This document shows, one piece after another, positions 31,835 to 42,700 of a DNA stretch of 64,000 bases (positions are counted from its first letter, which is position 1; every line of letters starts with the position of its first letter). Source of the DNA: Mesorhizobium sp. M1B.F.Ca.ET.045.04.1.1 (GTDB taxonomy: Bacteria; Pseudomonadota; Alphaproteobacteria; Rhizobiales; Rhizobiaceae); contig NZ_CP034448.1 of the NCBI RefSeq assembly GCF_003952465.1, positions 1,550,001 through 1,614,000 of the forward strand, given 5' to 3'. The notes under the pieces were generated by a model. It did not search any database. It had not been told where the DNA came from and saw only the letters and a list, made by a program, of their open reading frames with translations. Both the position numbers and the translations under genes were made by a program.

Positions 31835-33364
31835 TCAACGCGCTCCGTATTTGCGCCTGTAAGCGGCAATGAAATCGTCGTCGCTACAGATGCAGCGGCC
31901 GCTGGAGTCCTTGGCCTTCGGATCGTGCAAGTGAGAGCCAAGGGGGCGCAGAAGATTCACCCGAGTGCTCGTCGTCGGGCTCATGGGAAACCCCGCACTA
32001 TGCTTGACCAAATCCGCGGCAAGCATAATCCCGGCAAGCACCGACTGAAAGGCCATCGGAACCACAGTTCGAACGCGGCGACTTCCTTCGCTAAGCTGGA
32101 ACACCAGACCGCCGCAGATAGCCTGCTGATAAAAGGAGCGCAGGGGCTGGCCGACAAACGGGGCTAGCGGTTCAAACGGCACAGCCATCGCTGTAGCCAC
32201 GCGAACTACAAAGTCGTTGGGAACTCCGGCATTTGTCTGCAGGAGCGTTTTCACCTGCTCGTGTGCTTCCGGTATTCCGAGTTCCTCGGCAATCAGCTGG
32301 TGCTCGTCCTTGGATTTTCCGGATGGCAGGTACATGCAACAAAGGCAAGCCTGGCCGTCATCGAAACCATGCCGGGAGATACCGAGATCGTGCTCCTGCA
32401 TCCAAGCGTTTGCGATCCATCGCGGCAGTGCACCTTGGACAGCCAGACGGTCGGCGGCGGTGTCAAGCGCCACACCCACTTGGTCTAAGACCCAATTGCC
32501 CCGGCGCGCAACATATTCTGCCCACGTCAGAGGGTGCGCCTCGACCTCAAGGCCAGTCGATCTAAGGGCGGTGGCTGCAAGAACCGCCTTGGACATACCA
32601 ATCTCCGCCTGGCCGGCCAATGCGTAGCGCTGCAGGTTTGAGAGTTCGATCGCTTCGTGATCGATTACATGCAGACGACCCTTGAGATCGGGTTGTCTCG
32701 CTAGCGCCCAAAGCGAGCCATGGCCTATCGCACCGAGCCCAACGAGGTGGGTTTCGCCAAGGTCGACTGGGAAGTCGATCGGGCCAGCCTCCCCGGCTTT
32801 GGTCTTGTCGTAGCTGCATAGCGAGAGGTCGATGGTTTCGTCCAACTCGGCGCCGGTCAACTGGGCGGCGAAGATAGTTCGAAAGACGTTGGCGGCGCCG
32901 AAGCAACTGGCGGCGCCAGCTCCAAAAGGCAGCAGACTTGGGCCAGAGCCCACCGGGTCCGTACGCGACAGCTTTGCCGCCCAACCGTCCGATCCCACGA
33001 AAAAGATCGGGCACCGGAGTGATGGGCGCGTTACCCCTGCAACGACGCAGACGGTGGCAGACTTGCCGGAACGCCGGATGCCGACTTTTGGATTGATCGA
33101 CTTTGCCAAGCGCTCCAGCGCTTGGGCTTGAGAGCTCGCCGCGCTGTCCAGCGGGAGTATCGCCAGAACCGGGTAGAGCCTAGCGAGCAATCTCACCGCA
33201 AGATCTAGTGTCGCCTGGCCTTCGGCGCAGGAAGCGGCCTGATGGTCGAAGGCGACTGCCACGACCTGCTTTTCAAGAGCTGCTTTGAAGTCTCCCAGAT
33301 GAAAATCGGCCAGGACCTGAGATGCCGCCGTGGCGGCACGATCGATGAAGTTAGCGAATGCCAT
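31835..33364 (-). CDS. E1-like ThiF-domain protein of a ubiquitin-like module
   Basis: A 509-residue protein. Residues 1-200 form an N-terminal domain with no clear match; from about 205 a ThiF/E1 adenylation domain begins with the nucleotide loop HLVGLGAIGHG, followed by HVIDHEAIELSNLQRY (the D-x-x-x-x-x-N-x-x-R motif of E1 enzymes). A CLCC cluster lies further on, and Cys residues near the C-terminus (GRCICSDDD) may bind metal or act as the catalytic Cys. It starts 3 nt after the JAB stop. Predicted to adenylate the C-terminus of the small ubiquitin-like protein in the same operon. Confidence 0.8.
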   Translation of the reverse strand: MAFANFIDRAATAASQVLADFHLGDFKAALEKQVVAVAFDHQAASCAEGQATLDLAVRLLARLYPVLAILPLDSAASSQAQALERLAKSINPKVGIRRSGKSATVCVVAGVTRPSLRCPIFFVGSDGWAAKLSRTDPVGSGPSLLPFGAGAASCFGAANVFRTIFAAQLTGAELDETIDLSLCSYDKTKAGEAGPIDFPVDLGETHLVGLGAIGHGSLWALARQPDLKGRLHVIDHEAIELSNLQRYALAGQAEIGMSKAVLAATALRSTGLEVEAHPLTWAEYVARRGNWVLDQVGVALDTAADRLAVQGALPRWIANAWMQEHDLGISRHGFDDGQACLCCMYLPSGKSKDEHQLIAEELGIPEAHEQVKTLLQTNAGVPNDFVVRVATAMAVPFEPLAPFVGQPLRSFYQQAICGGLVFQLSEGSRRVRTVVPMAFQSVLAGIMLAADLVKHSAGFPMSPTTSTRVNLLRPLGSHLHDPKAKDSSGRCICSDDDFIAAYRRKYGAR

Positions 33365-33367
33365 TGT

Positions 33368-33856
33368 TCAACTCGATATCATGATCATTCGCGACAGTGC
33401 CGCGGGAGGGAGCGCATTCCATTTGGCCTTTTCGTCAAGCCGATAGGCGGCGACCCGAGCAAAATCGAAAGGCTCGCGGGCGAAATTCGGCACTACCAGC
33501 GACAGACACCCAACCGTGGTAGCAACCGCATAAGCGTCGTCCGTCGTCGAATGGTAGGCGCGGCCCGGATGGCTGTGAATCTGGGCCAAGAGTTTCAGGC
33601 CGCTTTTGTAGAGCCAGACATTGAGCCGGTGCAGTTCTTCGGCCGCAACGATCACGCAAACGCCATCGTTTGTCCGAATGTGACGCTGCGCCGGGATAAC
33701 CGTCTCTGTTACGGCAAAGTGCCGGTCTTGCTGAACGCCGACCCAGAGCGCCATCCCCTCATTGCCTTCGCGACCAACTGAGCGCAGATGCCCATGCGTG
33801 GTCGAGATGCAGCCGCGCGGGAGAGTCACGATCGTTACATCTCTCAAACCAGTCAT
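33368..33856 (-). CDS. JAB/JAMM isopeptidase
   Basis: A 162-residue JAB-domain protein starting at an ATG that overlaps the upstream stop (ATGA). The JAMM zinc motif is present: Glu33 in GNEGMALWVG, then QIHSHPGRAYHSTTDD with His94, His96 and Asp107. Such peptidases either trim the tail of ubiquitin-like proteins or remove them from targets. A longer frame upstream to 34006 is just overlap with the neighbour. Third gene of the module, tightly linked on both sides. Confidence 0.85.
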   Translation of the reverse strand: MTGLRDVTIVTLPRGCISTTHGHLRSVGREGNEGMALWVGVQQDRHFAVTETVIPAQRHIRTNDGVCVIVAAEELHRLNVWLYKSGLKLLAQIHSHPGRAYHSTTDDAYAVATTVGCLSLVVPNFAREPFDFARVAAYRLDEKAKWNALPPAALSRMIMISS

Positions 33857-34470
33857 TCTTGTATCGCCTGAGGGGATACCACCATTCCTACGATTGCCGG
33901 TGGGAGTTGAATCTGCAACTGCTCTATAGGAATGATTCCGTACTTGATGATCTTGTCCAGGATGAAGGCCAAACAGCCTTCGCCAGAACCCCGATGAAGT
34001 AGCCATGGATCACCTGAATGGGCTGGATTGTCGTGGTATTCCCGGACGCCCGCCATGCACAGGAATGGTTCGTCCTCGGGACTGTTGGCCTGGATGAAGT
34101 CCGTCAGCGGCACGGCGTTCTGCTGGATGAGAGCTCCTATCATCTCCGGCGGCGTTCCGGGCAGCGGCGGACGTCTAAGCATTTTCAGGTATAGATCTTT
34201 CCGGGCAATCGGATGACGCGTAAACGGATCGACGAAGACCACGGACGGTGGTCTTAAGTCGTAGTCGGTGAAGTCGACCTCGCTCGCTGCGCTGATCACC
34301 CGTGGTTTTAACTTGAGGCTTGCGAAAATGAAGAAAGCGCGCGGAAAGGTCGCCTCGATCAAGAAGCAGCCCTGAGCCCGATAGACATCAGCATATGGCC
34401 GGAACCGGCCGATCTCCCGATCAAACTTCGCTCGGGAGACCTCCGGATCCACACTTTGGGGTTTAGGCAC
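33853..34470 (-). CDS. E2-like / metal-binding protein of the module
   Basis: A 205-residue protein. The middle shows an E2-like beta-meander ending in DLRPPSVVFVDPFT, like the PxxPP region of ubiquitin-conjugating enzymes. The C-terminal part has a conserved-looking set of Cys138, GVREYH (His146), PAHSGDPW (His151, Asp154) and Cys166, which suggests a metal site or catalytic Cys. From published comparative genomics, DUF2604 operons carry an E2-like or predicted metal-binding protein at this position. It overlaps the ubiquitin-like gene and the JAB gene. Which Cys, if any, carries the thioester is not visible. Confidence 0.65.
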   Translation of the reverse strand: MPKPQSVDPEVSRAKFDREIGRFRPYADVYRAQGCFLIEATFPRAFFIFASLKLKPRVISAASEVDFTDYDLRPPSVVFVDPFTRHPIARKDLYLKMLRRPPLPGTPPEMIGALIQQNAVPLTDFIQANSPEDEPFLCMAGVREYHDNPAHSGDPWLLHRGSGEGCLAFILDKIIKYGIIPIEQLQIQLPPAIVGMVVSPQAIQE

Positions 34471-34759
34471 CTGCGACGCCCGCCTTCAGGCTGAGGAACA
34501 GGGTCACAGTATTCGGGAAACCGAAATCGCCAAGCTTCTTGTCGACGTCGAGCAAGTTGCCGGCCTCATCCTTCAATTCCCAATTCTCGGCTGGTTGGGC
34601 GACATTCTGCGTGTTCTCAAGGGCTTTGGTACGAATGACGTGAAGCGGCTGGTTGGGATTGGCTTCGACCTGCGTGGGCTGGCCGTTCACCACCATCGTG
34701 ATCTCGATCTTGCCCGGCCCGCCGCCGTGATTATCGCCCTTACCCGAATCCTTCGACAT
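34463..34759 (-). CDS. DUF2604 ubiquitin-like protein
   Basis: A 98-residue protein starting at the ATG with AGGAG 8-12 nt upstream (the frame extends 11 codons further, without a ribosome site). After a Gly-rich flexible leader it shows a beta-grasp pattern: KIEITMVVNGQPTQVEANPN, a helix (LHVIRTKALENTQN), WELKDEAGNLLDVDKKLGDFG, and the final strand VTLFLSLKAGVAGA. The tail lacks a terminal Gly-Gly and ends Gly-Ala, so the JAB peptidase may need to trim it, or the chemistry may differ from ubiquitin. First gene of the four-gene operon. Confidence 0.8.
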   Translation of the reverse strand: MSKDSGKGDNHGGGPGKIEITMVVNGQPTQVEANPNQPLHVIRTKALENTQNVAQPAENWELKDEAGNLLDVDKKLGDFGFPNTVTLFLSLKAGVAGA

Positions 34760-34956
34760 TGTCCTACTCCTGTGGCTTGCCAACCGTCCCACGCCCTGGC
34801 GCCCACCTGCGAGTGAGACCGGCGGTCTTCAATCGTTCACCCGGCGCCACGGCCGCGAGTACGCGAAAGACAGGGGATAAGCTACCGAATCGGTGCTTGC
34901 CTTCTTTTATGGGTGACTTGAGCCGCAAGTAAATGGTCTCAAATTGCTCCTCACAA

Positions 34957-36309
<1,353 letters not shown>

Positions 36310-36341
36310 GCGGATTGCCGTGTATTAAACCGCTTTTCCTT

Positions 36342-36356
36342 TGGCACGCATATTGC
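36342..36356 (+). promoter_or_regulatory. Sigma-54 promoter
   Basis: TGGCACGCATATTGC matches TGGCACG-N4-TTGC at every conserved base. With the NifA-type site upstream it would be active in nodules. The first substantial gene downstream is the S9 peptidase about 380 nt away. Confidence 0.75.
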
Positions 36357-36737
36357 GCCCTATCGGTAAACCTCGTCATGGGCCGGCGGCAATCGCTCGG
36401 AGATTGTCGAAATAGCACAATCTGCCGGGGTGACATCCGGCCCGACTAGAGCAGGACCTTTCAGATGATGCAGAAAAGCAAGCGGCCATACTCGCGGGGA
36501 AATAGTCGCGTCAGGGCTGCATGGACGCTCTTTCCTGGTTGTTTCGGCGACGGACGCCAACTCTTCAATCGGCACCCGAACCAGTGCCTGGATGTCCAAG
36601 GAGCGCCCCTGTTGCGCGTGCCTGGCTGCACCCGCGTGCTGGCTCTCCTCCAAGGCGACGCTCGGCGCTGCTGCAGACCGGCGACGAGAACCCAACTTCA
36701 AAATTAGCATTCCGAAAACCGAAAGAAGTGAACAGGT
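36357..36737. other. Stretch between sigma-54 promoter and S9 peptidase
   Basis: No supported gene. Short plus-strand frames (36465-36707 and 36521-36925) have no domains. It may be a long 5' leader, or the remains of the gene that the promoter once served. Confidence 0.35.
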
Positions 36738-39044
36738 ATGTCCAGGATCGGCGCTTTGACGCGCGCGGCATGGCGATCGGCAACTCAGACGCTGGCCAAG
36801 GGTTCGAAAAGTTTACACCCGACGCTAGCGCCGGCCGATTTCAAGCGCGCACTTACGATCAACGATCGATATGGCGGGCTCACTGTCAATGTCCCCAAAA
36901 TGCCTTTCTGGCTGACCGGGGGTGAAGCCTTCGTCTACCGCCGGACTAGCCACGGCGAGCAGCAGTTCATGCAGGTCGATGCTGCCACGGGTTTCAAGCG
37001 GCCCGCTTTCGATCAGGCGCGTCTGGCGGCAGCGCTAAACAAGGTGAGCCATGAGAGCTATCAAGCCGGCAATCTTCCGTTCGACCGTTTCGAACTGAGT
37101 GAGGATGGTCGCAGGCTCGACTTCCAGATTGAAGACACCCGGTGGAGCTGCGACCTTGCAAGCTATGACTGTACCAGCACCACATTCGATGCAAGGAAAG
37201 GGGACCGTAGGGAGCTCAGCCACCGCTACACGCCGCCAGCGGAGAACAACCCCGACAAGAGCAACGCGTCGCCCGACGGCAAATGGATCGCCTATATCAA
37301 GAACTGCAACGTTTTCCTGCGCAGCGAGGACGGATTGCAGGATGTTCCTCTGAGCCGGGACGGAGCCGAAGGCAATTGCTACGTCTTTTCGACGCTGAGC
37401 TGGTCGCCGGACTCGCGCCACCTCGCCGCTTACCTTGTTCGCCCCGGCTATAGGCGAGAGGTCCGCTACCTCAATTCATCGACGGACCAGTTGGAGCGGG
37501 AATATTCAACAATATTCTATCCCAGGCCGGGCGATGTCCTTCCGCTGCCCCAACCAGTCCTGTTCGACATTGCCGGCCGGCGCCAGATCGTGATTGACGG
37601 TGCCCTCTTCTCGAACGTCTTCGAACTTTCCCCTCTCCGGTGGTGGGCGGACAGCCGCGGCTTCACTTTCGAATATAACCAGCGCGGGCATCAGCTCTAT
37701 CGCTTGGTCGAGGTAGACGCCGCCTCGGGCCGCGGGCGCTCCCTGATCGATGAGACCAGCGAGACATTCGTGGATTATTTGCCGCTGGGGCATGGCCAGG
37801 AGGATGCCGGAAAAATCTTCCGTTACGATGTCGATGACGGGAAGGAGATCATCTGGGCATCAGAGCGCGACGGGTATGAGCATTTGTATCTTTTCAACGG
37901 CCGGACAGGCGCGCTCGAAAACCAGATCACCCGAGGTGAGTGGGTCGTCCGGAGGGTCAACCATGTCGATCCGGTGAAGCGTCAGATCTGGTTCGAGGCG
38001 AGCGGGATGAACTCGCAGGAGGACCCCTATTGGGTCCATGCTTACCGCATCGGCTTTGACGGCAAGGGACTGACTGCACTGACGCCCGAACCGGCCAACC
38101 ACCATATCGAGTTCTCGCCTGACAGGCGCTATTATGTCGATCTCTGGTCACGCATCGATCTGCCCCCGCGCATGGCACTCTACCGCGCCAGCGACAATGC
38201 CAAGCTCCAGCAGATCGAGACGGCCGACATTTCCGAGCTCGTCGCCGCAGGCTGGCAGCCGCCGCTCAGTTTCCATTCCAAGGGGCGCGACGGCAAAACT
38301 GACATCTGGGGTGTGCTCCACCTGCCAGCCAACTTCGACCCGACGAAGAAATACCCGGTTGTGGAGAATATCTATGCTGGACCCCACGGCTCCTTCGTCC
38401 CAAAATCCTTCTCGCGGTGGACAGAGCCGCTCACGCAGCTGGGCTTCGTCGTTGCTCAGATCGACGGCATGGGCACCAACAACCGCTCCCGCGCCTTCCA
38501 TGATGTTGCTTGGAAGAATCTGAAGGACGCAGGATTTCCCGATCGCATTCTGTGGCACAAGGCGGCGGCCGCGCAATATCCATGGTACGACATATCCAAC
38601 GTCGGCATTTTTGGCGCATCCGCCGGCGGCCAGAGTGCAGTCAGCGCGCTGCTCTTTCACCCCGATTTCTACAAGGTCGCCGTCGCCAAAAACGGCTGCT
38701 TCGACAACAGGATAGACAAGACCTGGTGGAATGAACTGTGGATGGGGTGGCCGGTCGGCATTGAATATTCGCAATCCTCCGCCGTTGACAATGCTCACAG
38801 GCTGCAGGGCAAGCTGATGATCGCGGTCGGCGAAATGGATGATAATGTCGATCCGTTTTGCTCGTTCCAGCTTGCCGATCGACTCATCAAGGCAGGAAAA
38901 GATTTTGACATTGTCTACGTTCCTGGTGCCAATCACCATACTCTAGGCACCTACACCGAGCGCAAACTCCTAGACTTCTTCGTTCGCAACATTCTCGGTC
39001 AGACCCCGCCCGACTGGAACAGCAAACCGATCGAGCTGGAGTAG
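36738..39044 (+). CDS. S9 prolyl oligopeptidase-family peptidase
   Basis: A 768-residue protein. Residues 60-480 form the N-terminal beta-propeller of dipeptidyl peptidase IV type proteins (repeated SPDGKWIAY-like strands); the C-terminal 270 residues are the alpha/beta hydrolase domain. Triad: Ser in IFGASAGGQSA, Asp in GEMDDNVDP, His in PGANHHTLG. No clear signal peptide is seen. The natural substrate cannot be read from sequence. The nearest promoter signals are the NifA site and sigma-54 promoter upstream, so nodule expression is likely but inferred. The ATG lacks a strong ribosome site. Confidence 0.85.
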   Translation: MSRIGALTRAAWRSATQTLAKGSKSLHPTLAPADFKRALTINDRYGGLTVNVPKMPFWLTGGEAFVYRRTSHGEQQFMQVDAATGFKRPAFDQARLAAALNKVSHESYQAGNLPFDRFELSEDGRRLDFQIEDTRWSCDLASYDCTSTTFDARKGDRRELSHRYTPPAENNPDKSNASPDGKWIAYIKNCNVFLRSEDGLQDVPLSRDGAEGNCYVFSTLSWSPDSRHLAAYLVRPGYRREVRYLNSSTDQLEREYSTIFYPRPGDVLPLPQPVLFDIAGRRQIVIDGALFSNVFELSPLRWWADSRGFTFEYNQRGHQLYRLVEVDAASGRGRSLIDETSETFVDYLPLGHGQEDAGKIFRYDVDDGKEIIWASERDGYEHLYLFNGRTGALENQITRGEWVVRRVNHVDPVKRQIWFEASGMNSQEDPYWVHAYRIGFDGKGLTALTPEPANHHIEFSPDRRYYVDLWSRIDLPPRMALYRASDNAKLQQIETADISELVAAGWQPPLSFHSKGRDGKTDIWGVLHLPANFDPTKKYPVVENIYAGPHGSFVPKSFSRWTEPLTQLGFVVAQIDGMGTNNRSRAFHDVAWKNLKDAGFPDRILWHKAAAAQYPWYDISNVGIFGASAGGQSAVSALLFHPDFYKVAVAKNGCFDNRIDKTWWNELWMGWPVGIEYSQSSAVDNAHRLQGKLMIAVGEMDDNVDPFCSFQLADRLIKAGKDFDIVYVPGANHHTLGTYTERKLLDFFVRNILGQTPPDWNSKPIELE

Positions 39045-39707
39045 CTTGTGGCTCTTGCAATTGTTAGCTCGCCTTATCGGCTGTAATCAGGGCGAGGCGC
39101 GAGCAAATCTGCACCGAAGGACGATCGTGGAGTCTAGGACTTGCGCTGCGTATTGAGGATAGGCTCGCCGCGACGTTGGTCTGAGCAAACTGCTTGATAG
39201 GCACGCCTGCAGACCGCGTGTGTGCGATTGCAAGATCCCCTATCAGCCTGGTGTGAAGCGTTCAGGGGAAAAGCCGCACCCAACGCCGCTTCCGCTCGCC
39301 GTAACGCTACGGCGGTGCGGCCCACCCGATCCGCTCGACGAGCATAGGAACACATAGGTCCCCGAACGGACGATTACCTTGGCAATAGAAGACCCTCGTC
39401 GGTCATCGCCGCTGTGGGTGGCAGCCCGTCGGTCTGGAGCTGCCACGATTCTCATCCTCGCGTCACATATGAGCTGAAGCTTTCCGGATCGGGTATCCAA
39501 TCGGCATCCAGTTGCTCGGCGATATGGTTGAATTCTACCTCAGGACAAGAGTGAGTAGAGCAGCCCCGCTACGAAAATCCTATCCTGGTTCGTTTGACGC
39601 ATCGACTATTCAGATTGATTGGCGTGATACCCGGCGCGGCCGCAACACGCTAGGCCGTCAACCGCTGAGCAGAAAACCAGCCTTCGCCTTCCGCGGCGGC
39701 GGACCTC
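39045..39707. other. 660-nt gap before the tts box
   Basis: No supported gene. A minus-strand segment around 39440-39530 translates to a short protein-like run (AEQLDADWIPDPESFSSYV) and may be the remnant of a lost gene; not identified. Confidence 0.35.
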
Positions 39708-39744
39708 GTCAGCCTTTCGAAAGCTTGCCTGAGTAGGTTGCTCA
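39708..39744 (+). promoter_or_regulatory. tts box (TtsI binding site)
   Basis: Begins GTCAGCCTTTCGAAAGCTTG and ends GGTTGCTCA, matching the rhizobial tts-box pattern (GTCAG-n-TT-n-TCG-n-AAGCT, then a TTG-n-T/C-A end) over its whole length as I recall it. It is directly upstream of the effector gene, so NodD/flavonoid-induced TtsI would switch the gene on together with a type III secretion system. Confidence 0.85.
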
Positions 39745-39745
39745 T

Positions 39746-42700
39746 GTGATCTGTGGAAGTGAGGCTAGCGTGCACCCGTACAAACTGGACATTCATCGTA
39801 GCAGCTTGGCTGCAGGTGCAGCACGCCGTACCGCACGAGCAAGCGGACAAGCCGGCCAAGCCGGTTTTGAGCAGCACTTGGGCGAATTGCAGGCGGCGGA
39901 TGAGTTGATGAGTGCACCAGGCGAGGATGTCCTCGTCAATGGCTCGCATGGCAAAGGTGAGTTGAGACCAACGAAGAGGCAGAGGATCCAAAGCAATCTG
40001 CAGCATGCTGTCACTGAGCGGCAACCAGGTCAGGTTGGTGACTCAGGCGCTCGCGCGATGATGCAACTCCCTGCCCATCAGGTGGGTACATCGGAACGGG
40101 AGGCGCAGCTCGCGATGCAGGGGGATGAGCACGAATACACCCCAGCGCCGCATCTCGATGGGTCGATGCCCTCGACAGTGCAGCCGGATCGTCCAATTGT
40201 GGCCCCCGACGGTGCCGACAAGCGTCCTGTTTATTCCAACGATGCCACCGCCATCGAAGGGCTGAAGTCTGCACTCCTTGCGGGTAAAGCCAGGCCGGAC
40301 ACGGTCACTCGCAGCGCAAATTCTCTTTTCGGCTTTAGTCGTTGGCTCTTTCAAAACAAAAAGCCAGGGTTTGCTGCTCGGCTTTACCATCCGTCGCTGA
40401 GCCAGGATCTCGAGGAGTACGAGAGTAGGGGTGGTTCCTCCACAGTGGCTGGCGCACTGCGTCAACTGATGAAGCCGATAGGCGGAGCCGCCCCGATTGT
40501 GGGTCGCGCTGTCCTGAACCCCCATCCTGACGACGCCGCGCTCACTAGACATTTCAGATCCGCGAGCGGCTACGCAACTGCTCTTAACCATTTCAGTCAT
40601 TACCTACGTCAAAATGACAAGCTCGGGATTGCGGGCCGGATTTACGATGAATCGCTGGATAAAGATGTTGAGAGCTACAAGGCCGCCTCCTCTACTCGTG
40701 GAGCTCCGATCGAATCTGCACTGGTTTATATCCGCAAGCACCCGCCGCGCGTTATACTCGGGAGTCATCTGGAAAACGCGGTCAGCATGGAGGCTCGTCC
40801 CCGTGGCGACGCTGCTCAGCATACCGCACCACAGCAGGGATTCGATTGGCCAGAGGAGCTCCTGCCGGTAGGTTATAAGGAGGGCACCGATCTACCATTG
40901 TCTCTCGCCCCAACCGCGCACCAACACCAAGCACCCGACTTTGGAGAGGCCGTCCCTCACTTGAACTGGCGCCACGGCGACCAGGGCGCCCCGGAGGGGC
41001 TGGTAGCTGCACGGGACAGGAGCAGCCCGCTGCCAAGCGAGGCGGTGCCACATAAATCTGGACGGGGACTCGCTACGCAGCCCAGATTGTGGGCGGAGAA
41101 ATCCGCCTCGCCAGAGCTCTTTCGACGGCGGGCGGAGCAGGCTCTGCCGGCGTCCGCCAGAGGTGTGGAGACATCCTCCGCGGTTGATGAAGCCGCCGCT
41201 CGCCAAGCTTTGGCTTGGTTGCAGCAGGAGATGGAGGGGATCGAACCGATGCAGGATCCTCATAAGGTGGCTACACCGGAATCTGAGGCGCAGCTCGTCA
41301 GGCAGAGGGATGAACACGAATCCACCCCAGCACCGCATCCCGGAGGTGGTGGTTCGATGTCCTCGACAGTGCAGCCGGATCGTCCAATTGTAGTCCCCAA
41401 CGGTTCCGACAAGCGTCCTGTCTATTCCAACGATGCGACCGCTATCGAAGGGCTGAGGGCAGCATTCCACGCGGGTAAGGCCAGCGCGAACACGGTCACT
41501 TTCAATGTAAATTCTCTTTTCGGCTTTAGTCGGTGGCTCCTTCAAAACAACAAGCCAGGGTTTGCTGCTCGGCTTTACCATTCGTCGCTGGATCAGGATC
41601 TCAAGGAGTACGAGAGTACGGGTGGTTCCTCCACCGTGGCTGGCGCACTGCGTTACCTCAAGAAGTCGACAAGCGGAGCCCCGATTATGGGTCGCCCTCT
41701 CGTGATCCCCTATCCTGACGATGCCGAGCTCATTAGAGATTACAGAGCCGCTTCGACCAAGGAGTACCTGGCAGCGCCTGCGACCGGACGGAATCCAGAT
41801 ACCGTGGGCGGCTATACAAATTTTCTTAGACATTTTAGCCAGTATCTGCGTCAAAATAACAAGCCTGGGATTGCCGCTCGGATTCACGACAAATCGCTGG
41901 ATAAAGATGTTGAGAGCTTCAAGGCTGTCTCCTATGGTAATAGACTAAGTATCGGTTCTGCATTGGCTCACCTCCGGGATATCCTGCCGCGCATTGTGCT
42001 CGGGCGCGAAACTGTCCTTGCTGCTCATCCGGCAGACGCAGTCACCAGGCGCGTTGGGGCCGCTGCTGAAGCTGGGCCAGCGGCACCGGCAAGAGCTCCC
42101 CAACCCGCCTCGCCAGCAACCGCTAAGCTGCCAGGCACCTACCGCGGCCTTCCACTGGTTGATGTGACCACACTGACGACCAGTTCCTCTGGGGCTCAGA
42201 TCGGGGCGCTCGATCCGACAGCCCCGTCCAACGTTGCAACGGGGCGGGTGCTCGGCGCCGCCGAATGGCTGAGCGACGCCCATGTCCAGAGAGATTACAA
42301 TTTGCTGGAGCGGCAACTGCAGGGGATCAATCCGGCGCTCGCTGCCCGGACTCGGCTGGTGGATCCTTCCGTATCCCATCTACTGCGACACACGTCGCCG
42401 CAAGACGCTCGAGGCATATTGCAGTCCATCTATAATCAAAACAACGCCACAGCCGACTTCCTGTTCTTGCCAGTGAATAATGGCACGGCTACTAGCCCCG
42501 GCACCCATTGGTCGCTGCTGCTCGTTGATCGCCGCGACCCCGAAAGGCGGTTCGCCTATCACTACGACTCCCTCCAGCGAGAGGGATATAACGACGTGCC
42601 TGCAAAACAGCTCGCAGGACTGCTGAATGCTACCTTGGCGCCAGCCCCCATGGCCAGACAGACGAACCATTATGATTGCGGCGTATTTGTCCTGGAGGGC

